Assembly: GCA_029224185.1 (NCBI GenBank)
Contig: CM055189.1
Coordinates: 2,212,340-2,276,339, forward strand
Source: Karalla daura
Lineage: Eukaryota > Chordata > Actinopteri > Chaetodontiformes > Leiognathidae
Length of the DNA: 64,000 bases
Direction of reading: 5' to 3'
The position numbers were made by a program, and so were the translations under genes. The notes under the pieces are model-generated. The model did no database searches. It was given only the letters and a program-made list of their open reading frames with translations, and had not been told where the DNA came from. Each line of letters starts with the position of its first letter. The stretch's first letter is position 1. Positions 1-15,890 of this stretch are shown here, piece by piece.

Positions 1-365
1 GAGGAAACTGGTGGATGTGTATTGTAAGACCTGGATACAGGACTAAACAGGCGCAGTAGAGTCACTGCTGAAAACAATGAGACATAGAAATGAATTAAAG
101 AAATGTAATGCAAAGTAAGTGCTGCCTGACAGCGGTCCTCCCCATCCTTTTATCACTTATAAAGTCTATATTTTCATATGATGTATAAAACAGTTTGTAC
201 TGTTTTATTTACACCTCATGTGACTGTTTTTGGCATGATCAGGGTATGAATTTTTGTATTTTTATAATATGAAATATGATGGGATATGATAGGAAAGCCT
301 CCCTGGAACTAATTGATTTCATATCATCAAGGTCCCACTGTTTCAGACTGAGCCATTGGGTTAAC

Positions 366-512
366 CCACCACCTCTTCCTCTCCTTTTCTTCCTCTCCTC
401 CTCTTCCTCTCCTCCTCCTCCTCTCCTCCTCTTCCTCTCCTCCTCCTCCTCTCCTCCTCTTCCTCTCCTCCTCCTCCTCTCCTCCTCCTCCTCTCCTCCT
501 CTTCTCCTCTCC
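366..512 (+). repeat. CT-rich (TCCTCC)n tract forming the acceptor pyrimidine tract
   Basis: About 145 bases of CCTCCT/CCTCTT repeats run directly into the CCAG acceptor of the first usp34 exon in the window. Positions 1-365 are intron and show nothing else recognisable. Open frames through this tract are low-complexity artefacts. Confidence 0.85.
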
Positions 513-514
513 AG

Positions 515-6794
<6,280 letters not shown>

Positions 6795-7468
6795 CATCAT
6801 CAACCTGCAGCCGCCAAGAGATCAGTTTTTCTTTTCTTTGTTCTTTGGGATTCTGAGGAGGACCCTGGTTTTCTCCTTCTTCTTCTGCTGTCCGTGTGCT
6901 GTCCGTTGCCTTCTGCCGGCCTCGCTCCACGTCTCCGGCTTCAGTGGCGTCACCGCGTCATCTCGCTCCCGCCCCCTGACCCCTGACCCCTGACCCCTGA
7001 CCCCTGACCCCCCCCCCAACCTGAAGAAGAAAGAAAAAAAAAAAAAGCTACAGCACATATTTTTAAAAGGGCAAAAAAAACAGTTTTTCTTTCGTTGTGT
7101 GTTTTATACTGATTTGACTTTGTTTGGAAAGTGATTTTATTTGCTGTAACGGGGAAAGGTTTACAGAACTTTTGTCTCCTCTGTAATTTAATTTTATTGC
7201 ATTTTTACTGTGTATAAAAACGGTCGTTCTCTGTGCCAGTTTTGTACTTTATGAACGAGGCAAAAGAAAGTTGCCTTGACTTTTCTGTGGTTTAATGATC
7301 CAGAAACTGAGTTTACTTGTAAATTAAGAACCACGAGAAACTTGATTCTGTAAAGAATCCTCTCTAGTCATGCCTGAAGGTGTATATGAAAACTATATAA
7401 ATATATATATAAATATCTTTATATATATATGAATATATAAAAGCGGTGCTTTATTTGACTGTGGTTGA

Positions 7469-7474
7469 AATAAA
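7469..7474 (+). terminator. usp34 poly(A) signal
   Basis: AATAAA lies about 675 bases after the stop, at the end of an AT-rich 3' UTR (6795-7490). No gene-like signal follows. It is the most plausible 3' end, though the distal AATAAA near 7590 could also be used. Confidence 0.65.
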
Positions 7475-7499
7475 GCCGCCATGTTGGACCAGCTGGAGC

Positions 7500-7739
7500 T
7501 TTTATTTTCTTCAGTTCAGACATTCCACGAGCTGTTGTTTAGTTTTGCTTCTTCTGCTGTTCTGATTTTTTTCTGATACTAATAGAGAATAAATTAATAA
7601 AAACAGTTTTAATATGAAGAATTATGACCTGACGCCTGCAGCTCTGGGGTTTTTCTTTCTTTCGCTCACATCTCGACGTTCCAAACTCCGAGCTGCTGCG
7701 CCACATTCAGGGAACCTCGGAAACCACAGCGCTGTGTGT

Positions 7740-7773
<34 letters not shown>

Positions 7774-8488
7774 ACCACCACATACATTTTTGGAATAATA
7801 CACTCACACAAGGAGCTTCCAATAAAAGTCAAACTTGACCCAAAACTGCACTTTAATTTGAAAGTTCCTGACTTCCTGGGTTTAGGATATGGTGCTATTT
7901 TTTTTTTGTTTTGGTAAGTTTGGTGTGATACAAATAAACCTCCCACCTGCCCAGGACACACTCTACTCTGGAAATGTGAAAACCTCTAGGGGGCACTAGA
8001 GAGCCATTTACACTAGACCAACGTTCAATACAAACCGTTATTTCAAGAACTTTTTCATGCAAGTCTAGGCCCAAAAAAATAAACTAGATTTACCAGGAAT
8101 AATAACTGTGAAGAGGGAGGAGAGAAACGGTTTCAGTCGGCTCCTCTCGCTCTGAGTGCTCTGGGCCTTATCTAATCTGTGGCATGTGTAGGAAATATTA
8201 CATCCTGATGAGAAGCTAACAGCTGTAGACCTGCCGAGGCCTGAACAGACGTTGAAACTTATCTCAACATTTAAAGATTCAAAGGTGAGTGGTGATAAAA
8301 TGCAGGATCCATAAATGGGAATCTCTGCTCTACTCCAATCAACACTCAAAGACATTAATGAGTTACGAAGCTGTCCAAGTTGTTAATATAGATAAGATAA
8401 CACATTCTTCTGGTAAGTGTCCCTATGTGACCAGAATGAAATGTATAGCGTTGCTAAGTTTGTGCCCGTGGCACATCTATCTATCTAT
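7500..8488. other. Intergenic, no gene recognised
   Basis: AT-rich DNA with a short TG tract near 7738-7772. Short open frames have no domain, splice logic or codon pattern. Confidence 0.6.
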
Positions 8489-9525
8489 CTATCATCTTCA
8501 ACTTTATTTGTTTAAGTGCCCTATCATAACAGCTGTTATCTCAGAGCACTTTACAAGGAGAGCAAATGTGTACATAGTGAAAAACCCCCTGTCCTTAGAC
8601 CCTCGCAAAGGCTGAGGAACAACTCCCAAGAAAAACCCTGAGAGGGAAAAAAGGGGAGAAACCTCAGGGTGAGAGACAGAGGAGGGGATCCTCACCCAGG
8701 ACGGACAGGCGGGCACAAACAAAACATTATTGATGGCTAACAGTTCAGGATATAAATCAATGAATTGAATCAGTCCATAGTAGCAGGCAGGAGGAACCGC
8801 AGTGAGATGAGCCGGGTAGAGGTGGTCCTGGATCCAGCTCAGCGTTGATGGAAGTCGGGAGGGAAAAATAAAAATAATAAAAATAAAATGAAAAATAAAA
8901 TGAAAAGTAAAATGAAAAAATAAAAATAAGAATAAAAAGAAAATATTTAAACAATAATAAATAAAATAAAATAAAATAAAATAAGAATAAAAAATAAAAA
9001 TAAATAAAAATTGAAAGATAAAAAGGAGAGGGGGAGGAGAGGGAGGAAGACGAGGAGATGGAAAACAGACGGGGAGAGGCCAAGAGGAAAGAGAGAAGCT
9101 AGAGGGAACGTGAACCTGATTCACACCCACAGAGAAGGCAGAGAAGATAGAGCTCAATGTGCCGGGGACCCCCAGCAGACTCAACCTATAGCAGCTTATC
9201 TTGGATTTATCTGTAGGCTCTGTCAAAAAGGAGGGTTTTTAACCTACTCTTAAAGGTAGAGAGGGTGTCTGCCTCCCGGACTGAGACTGGTAGATGGTTC
9301 CATAACAGAGGGCCTTGGTAGCTGAAGGCTCTGGCTCCCCATCTAGACTTAGAGACTCTTGGAACCACAAGTAGGCCTGTATTCAGAGAACGAAGTCTCC
9401 TAGTGGGGCAATAGGGTTTTATCAGGTCTGAGATATAAGAGGGTGCCAGACCATGAAGACCTTTATAGACAAGGAGGAGGATTTTGAACTGGATCCTGAA
9501 AGGTACAGGAAGCCAGTGCAATGAG
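8489..9525 (-). mobile_element. 5'-truncated L2/CR1-like LINE, 3' end
   Basis: Read on the minus strand, this holds the last ~100 codons of a LINE reverse-transcriptase ORF (from ASLHWLPVPFRIQFKILLLV to LKTLLFDRAYR at about 9525-9207). The same 3' UTR as the copy at 18240-20275 follows. It ends in AAATAAAGTTGAAGATGATAG and a short GATA tail. Homology with the other copy stops abruptly near 9525, a normal 5' truncation. The (AAAATA)n stretch at 8866-9010 is the variable AT-rich part of the UTR. Clade is from the form of the RT; closely related CR1-group LINEs are possible. Confidence 0.85.
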
Positions 9526-10518
9526 GCTCTCACTTTCATGGACACATTAATCTGATTTAATCGCTATCACCTGACTACTTACTATGGAGCGCCACTGGGT
9601 CCAAAATGTCCAAGAAACCATCCAAACCAGCCATCAATATGCCCCGCCCCTTTTTGGCACAGACGGTATACCTGTCTGTTACAGACAGGTATACAGGTAT
9701 AGAGGAGTAGACGTAATGATCCCGTCAGAACTGCAGAAACTGAAGATCATAATGTGAACTTGTCCTCCAGGTCTGAGACGTACGGGGACGGATACGTTCG
9801 GCCTTATCTCAGCTGAGAGGACTCTGCACTCTGCTGGAGTCGAGCCAGCGGAGAGGTGAAGAGGCTGGGACGACTACTCACACATCTCTGCCGTTTACTG
9901 GAAGGACGACGGGTTTCTGTTCACGCTCCGGTCGGAGATCTGCTCCTCGCCCCCACACTGTAGCTAACAGCACGTCTGCAGTCTGAGGCGGACTGCATAT
10001 ACGACTCTCATTTAACAAAATGAGATGAGATAATTTATCTTGTTTTTTTTTTCTTGTTTTTTAAAGTGTTCAACTTTACAAGTGTTAGACCCTAACCCTA
10101 ACTTTTAATCTCGTCAAGTGAAATTTCCTCGCTCCATCGACAGATAATCTCACTTGTTTTGAGTTTTTCTCAGACTCAAGTGTCTCACAGTATATCTTGT
10201 TTTTAGACCAGAGTTGTCCATGGAGAGGATCCTAGAGACTACATCCTGTTCTGGCTCAGGTTCTCCCTCAGCTGAGGAAGAGGAGTCGTTGGCAGAACAT
10301 CCTGGTCCTTGGACCCTCAGAGAGAGGAGAACCTCGAGCAGCCTCAGACAACACAGGCTGGAGGCTCCAACACAATCAGGAGCTGGTTCTCAGAGAGAGC
10401 AAAACTCAACATGCAGCCCATGAAGTTCATTCATAACAAATGTGTGCTGATAGACAGCCTGGAGGTTCCTCTTCAGCCCAGTGCAGCACGGGGTTCAGCA
10501 GGAAGGTGGTGGAGCGTC
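9526..10518. other. Intergenic upstream of gene A
   Basis: No coding exon is supported. It contains a perfect 13-bp hairpin at 9666-9694, a short CCCTAACCCTAA at 10090-10101 and an open frame at 10214-10423 that lacks any recognisable feature. Confidence 0.5.
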
Positions 10519-10536
10519 ATAAACCAGACTTTATGG
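10519..10536 (+). promoter_or_regulatory. Palindromic CATAAA-N6-TTTATG element upstream of gene A
   Basis: ATAAACCAGACTTTATGG lies 80 bases before the gene A start codon. It matches, at 17 of 18 positions, an element 93 bases before the gene B start codon. TTTATGG resembles CDX/posterior-HOX sites, and the position would also suit a TATA-like element. Function is inferred only. Confidence 0.45.
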
Positions 10537-10616
10537 GCTGATCTGAGGCTTTAAACTGCTGAGCTCCAGCTGATTGTGTCAGTGCCCCAGCTGAGGCTGG
10601 ACTGATCCCAGCCACC

Positions 10617-13600
10617 ATGGACACCAGTGGGTTGACTGGTCTCCTTCTCCTGGCCGCCTGCCTCTGCGCCTCTGGAGGTTCACCAGGTGAGTGAAGCCCG
10701 AACAGATGAAGCTGAAGCTGAAGTTAGAGATCATCCCTAGATCAGATCATGCTAAAACAACCATCATATCTTTAAACAGTTATAGAAATATTAACATCAA
10801 TAGTAACCATTAGTAAAATAAGGAAGTAAAGGCAGTTTTGCCACACTCACCTCTCTGGATATTTCCAATTTTACTGAAAGCTTAATTTAGCTTTCAAGCT
10901 GTAGGCTCACCCTGATCTGTTCTGTGTGTTTCAGTGTTTTTTGTGTGAGTATTCTGTTAAATTTATTATTATCAGGCAGTGTGGGCAAATTGTTGTTACT
11001 GCTATATGCAGGTTGAGTAGGGATGAAGGAAAATGTTCGTTTGTTACGTTTGGCCTTTTGAAGCCTGTACAGTCGTTCCAGAGGGGAGAGGAACAAAGCG
11101 AGTGGTCAGGGCTGGTCAGGTCACCCTAAACATCACATTGATGTACAGCATCATGCAGCTTCTCAGGTCTGGAGTGGCTGAAAAGTCAACTATGAGCTTT
11201 GAAAATTGTAAAATTGAAAATGTTTTGATCTCATGTAGAGACGCTGAGCAATTATCAGTGATTGATCATTCCTGTAAGTTCACTGAGTCACTGAGTGGAC
11301 TTTGTGCATGTTATTTACACTACAATTAATGTAAACACTTGTGATAAGTGACGGCAATCAGACTGGCCCCTCACCTGGTGGAGAGCTGGATAAGGAAGCA
11401 GAGGAACACTGATAATTAACTGATCAATTATCACATTATCAGCACATTTCCCGAAAACAGGGTTCCAGTTCCGGTTCAGGACCTCAGAGTTTTTTTTTGT
11501 TTCTTTAGTTTCTTTTGCAGCTATTTCAATGCGTTCATAGCATAAAAAAAGATGTTGGTCTTGTTTGTTTTATGATCTTAATAGCCCCGCCCCCAGACAC
11601 TGACAAGGCCCCGCCCCCAATTGCTAACATAACTGGTTCTTAGCTCTGGCCCAGGAGCAACTCTTTTTTGGTGGAAACTGAAAGAACCATTCAAAACTAA
11701 GTTCTGAAAGTGAGACAGTGGAACCATGGCCTGAGGTCTGAGTTCTTGGATCTCAGCTGAGGAACGCTCACTCTTGTTCGTGGACCGTAAGTGGTGTCAG
11801 AGTCTAACTTTGGCAAGTTAGCAGAGCGGTGGACCAGTGTCTGGCTTGGTGGAGGTGACTAGGTCTACACACAGGTTTATGGTTCTTTACCTCTTCTGGA
11901 TGGACTGCTCTATGCTGACGGCAAATAACTGATGCCTAATGGTTTCTAAGGTGCTAACGTAAAATCAAACGTCAGCCCTTCAGCACTGGTTTGGTCCTTT
12001 ACTTTGTTTTGACGCCCCCTACAGGTGGACACTCGACCCCCCCTGGCGTGGTGGTCATCGCTGTCAACGTGTCAGCAGATGTGGTCGAGGTCAAAGTCCC
12101 ACAGTTGGAGAAGTGAGTGGAGCTCGGCTCAGGACAGAGATGGAATGTTTTTGTTTGTTTGTTTGTTTGTTTGTGTCACTGACGTGTTTCCTCTCAGGGC
12201 TCTGAGTGTCGTCCTGGCCTGGACGGTCACCGTCACCAACGTGTGGACGTATAACACCTCAGAGCCCGGGGAGTGGACGCTGGTCGGCTTCAGCGCCGTG
12301 GATGGAGACAGAGAGCCCGTCTCAACAAATCAAATCATGAAGTAGGGTTTAAATACTCCTCTAGAATACAAAAACCTGACAAAACTTTGATCATTTTCTT
12401 CTTTCATCACATCTTTCCACAAGCACACAAACATGTTTTACCTGAAAAGAGGAATTTTATAATTAATCACCAGACCAATCAGATGGAATCTGACCTGATC
12501 TGCTCTGACCTGATCCGGTCCAGTCCAGTCCGGTCCGGTCCAGTCTGATCTGCTCTGATCCGGTCCTGTCCGGTCCAGTCCGGTCTGATCTATCTGCTCT
12601 GACCTGACCCGATCCGATCCGGTCCGGTCCAGACCAGTCCGGTCTGACCTGATCTGATCTGATCTGCTCTGATCTGCTCTGATCTGACCTGATCTGATCT
12701 GATCCGGTCTGGTCTGGTCCGGTCCGGTTCGGTTCGGTCCAGTCCAGTATGACCTGATCTGTTCTGACCTGATCCGGTCCGGTCCGGTTCGGTCCGGTCC
12801 AGTCCGGTCTGATCTGATCTGCTCTGACCTGATCCGGTCCAGTCCGGTCTGATCAGATCCGGTCTGGTCTGGTCTGGTTCAGTCCAGCCTGGTCCAGTTC
12901 AGTCCAGTCCGGTCTGACCTAATCTGCTCTGACCTGATCTGGACCGATCCGGTCCGGTCTGATCTGATCTCTTGTCATCCTGCAGGAAACTGGACGAGGA
13001 CGCGGACACCGTGCGTGTGACGCTGACCACAGTGTTCGGGGTGGACGTTCAGTTCATCGTTATATACAGTCACGACCCCGGGCCAAACCTGGGCGTTATG
13101 ATCGGCGTCCCGGTGGGCGTGGTCTTGTTCCTGGTCCTGCTGACAGTGATCATCAGTGCCATGCTCTGCAGGTGAGACTGGAAACCATCAGCACCAGTGG
13201 ACTCCAGTGGACTTCAGTCACAGGCAGCAGACTAAAGAAACAGTAACTGTACTCTGTACAGTTACTGTTCTACAGTTACTGTACTACAGTAACTGTCTTT
13301 ACAGCTTGTCTGCGCTGCCCCCTGGTGGACAGAATGATCATCACTCGGCCTTAATACAACGTGTTTCCTCAGATTTCTAACTTTTAGCTTAAAATTCGTC
13401 ACATTTGTTCCATTTGTTTTCTTCAACCGTTCAGCCATCCGTAATCTGATCCACACCCACTGGTGTCAGATGAGACTGTTTTGTGATTTGTGTTTAATTC
13501 TTTTGTGTTCTGTGACACGTCGTGACCTTTAATGAATGTTCTCCTCATTAGGAAGAACAACAGGGGAATCCAGGTCAGCTGTGACATTGACTTTGAGGTA

Positions 13601-14300
13601 ACAACGATAGATGCTTTGTATAGTACGAGGACCCGTAAATACATGTGTGTAAATACATCAGAAACATAACAAAATTAACAATGAATGAGGCTCTATCTGT
13701 ATTTGACATTTATTTCAATTTCACACTCCTGTATTTTCATAATTATTAATACTATATGGTGTGTGTATAAATTAAAACATTTATTTAGATTTATAAATAA
13801 AATATTAAAATAAATTAAATAAAAAATACATGAATAACTAGAAAAAATCAAAATATGAATATTAGTAAATTGCAGAAAGAAATCTAATGAAATGCATTAA
13901 CTCATTCAATATAATACAGTATATGTAATATTCACTCAATAAAATAAAAACCTTTCATTACCAAAATGCATTTATTTATTTATATGATCTATTTATGCAT
14001 TGAGACATTGATTTCTGCATATATTTATTCACTCATTTATTTGTACTTACATCACTTTGGGTGAAGACAGAATCTCTATGAGATTCTCCATGTTTGACCT
14101 GCTCCACAGTTTTATTATTTATAGATATCATTTTGTCTCAGAAATGTATCTCATTGTCTTTTTGTAACTGTGTTTCAGGATATCCATTGCTGCAGATGCT
14201 GCTATGGCAGGTGAATGAAAACAAAAGGTTTTGAACAGCGTTTTGAACTGAGGCCTGTGACATGTTGAGGAATGTTTTATTGGTGATTTGTTCCAGGTGA
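10617..14300 (+). CDS. Gene A: MAD-only transmembrane protein of the cadherin cluster
   Basis: Exons 10617-10686, 12025-12112, 12198-12341, 12986-13171, 13552-13597, 14179-14210 and 14297-14300 join in phase to 189 residues. The ATG sits in GCCACCATGG, a strong Kozak context. Residues 1-20 are a signal peptide (GLTGLLLLAACLCA). Residues 24-130 match the membrane-adjacent domain of genes B and C, with the same exon borders and phases, including VVVIAVNVSADVVEVKVPQL and KLDEDADTVRVTLTTVFGVD. Residues 136-160 are a TM helix. The 28-residue tail holds five cysteines, including HCCRCC. No EC repeat or calcium motif is present, and none is seen in the 1.3-kb first intron. Intact splice sites, its own stop and a poly(A) signal argue against a pseudogene. 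Function unknown; it could modulate or pair with the larger paralogs (inference). Confidence 0.82.
12475..12980 (+). repeat. CTGATC/CCGGTC degenerate tandem array in gene A intron 3
   Basis: About 500 bases made almost entirely of 5-6-base words (CTGATCTG, CTCTGACCTG, CCGGTCCGGTC, CCAGTC) in changing order. They fill the intron up to the acceptor at 12985. Confidence 0.85.
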
Positions 14301-14396
14301 AGACGGTGAGATGGTGGCAGCGATCCAGCACAGATGGACCATGATGGAAGCTTCCTCTGATGGGAACCCTGCAAAATGTCTCAATGAATGGATGAA

Positions 14397-14402
14397 AATA
14401 AA
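14397..14402 (+). terminator. Gene A poly(A) signal
   Basis: AATAAA lies about 97 bases after the stop codon and is followed by GT-rich sequence, giving a compact 3' UTR. Confidence 0.65.
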
Positions 14403-14454
14403 AATGACCTGGGAAAACTCTGTGTCTCATCTCAGGAATGATCCTGTAGGAATG

Positions 14455-14698
14455 TCTTAGTATCCATGGAGGGTTATGGATAGGGTCATGGTCATGTTAT
14501 GGAGAGGTTAGGGTTATGGCTATGGTGATGGAGAGGTTATGGTTAGGGTCATGGTTATAGTTATGGTTATGGAGGGGTTATGTTAGGGTTAGGGTTATGT
14601 CATTGTCATGGTTATGGTCATGTTATGGAGAGATTAAGATTATGGTTATGGTTATGGTTATGGTTAGGGTTAGGGTTAGGGTTAGGGTTAGGGTTAGG
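14455..14698 (+). repeat. TTATGG/TTAGGG array with interstitial telomere-type repeats
   Basis: Degenerate GGTTAT/GGTCAT units pass into about six perfect TTAGGG units at 14662-14697. The array sits between genes A and B, away from any chromosome end. Confidence 0.9.
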
Positions 14699-14839
14699 CA
14701 TTATGCATTGACACATATGGATAATGTACTGTCAGTGGTGCAGCTGGTATGTTGGATGAAGGATTGATTGATGAGGAGAAACAGCCAACCTGAAATATAC
14801 TGTCTGTGTACTGTGTGTTTGTTTTCTCTGCATAAAATA

Positions 14840-14902
14840 AATAGTCATTATTATTATCATCATCATCATCATTATCATTATTGTTATTATTATTATTATA
14901 TA
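14840..14902 (+). repeat. ATT/ATC trinucleotide repeat
   Basis: Short TTATTATTATCATCATC run in the A-B spacer. The rest of 14700-15570 shows no gene. Confidence 0.8.
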
Positions 14903-15569
14903 CCATTATCTTGTATGACACTTGTACAATTGGCAATGAAAAGTATTCCAATAACTGTCATAGCATTTTTAGAACAATGTGGTAGCCATTTTGTATGCAG
15001 TTGTATGCAGTTGTGACAGAATCTGATGTGAAGATTAAAAGGTTGTTTAGGCTCCAGTTATTTTATCTGAGTGTGTGATGGGAAAAGCAACTGGGAGTTA
15101 CACCTAGTCACTTACTGTAGGTGGTAAATAATACAATGAAGAGATAGTACTTGCACAGCACAAGAAAGTATCATAAAGTAATAAAGTAGATTACTTTTCA
15201 CTAAGTAGTGCAGCCACTAGTTATGGCAGACACTCCATCATCGCCCGTGATGCTCTGGTCCTTAGTCCCCAGCACATCTTCTGGACCTTGTGACATTTTG
15301 TGTCGCCATCTTGCCCTGGTTGTCATGGTGATGAGGACGTTGTTGTCTTGCTGAATTCTGACTCAAAACTTTCTCATACAATATCACAGTAGCTCTGTGT
15401 TGCATCCCTCACCATCTTCTCCTTCTGATAATTCTGCAGCTTCCTCAGTAAAAATTGTGTCTGGAATGGTTGATTGTTGGGTCTGCAATTGTTTGAACTT
15501 TGATCTTTGAAAATTGTTTGGAGTTGAGAAAGTGTAAAGATTTAGGTCTGTCTAAGATCAATCAGCAGC

Positions 15570-15571
<2 letters not shown>

Positions 15572-15617
<46 letters not shown>
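15572..15617 (+). repeat. (TG)n microsatellite
   Basis: About 22 TG units in the upstream region of gene B. Confidence 0.9.
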
Positions 15618-15779
15618 ATGTGTTTGTTCTGGAGTCTGTAACTGAGTTGAACTGAAGGGTTAAAAATGGCCTGAAGACAATCTTTGTAAACAAGTGTTGA
15701 CCTGAGGCAAAAGAGGAGTGAATCTGAACTTTGTTACCTTCAGAGCCATCATGAAACAACTCAGAGGGATAAAACAGCC

Positions 15780-15797
15780 ATAAATCAGACTTTATGG
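15780..15797 (+). promoter_or_regulatory. Palindromic CATAAA-N6-TTTATG element upstream of gene B
   Basis: ATAAATCAGACTTTATGG, preceded by CC, forms the inverted repeat CCATAAA...TTTATGG, 93 bases before the gene B ATG. It differs from the gene A element at one base, while the flanks share little, which suggests selection or a retained core promoter element. Confidence 0.45.
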
Positions 15798-15890
15798 TGG
15801 GCAGGTGATTGAGCTGAGCCGAGGACACTGAACAGTTTCTGGTGATCACTTCAGTCTCCATGTTCAGAGTCAACACACGGCCCAGCCACC

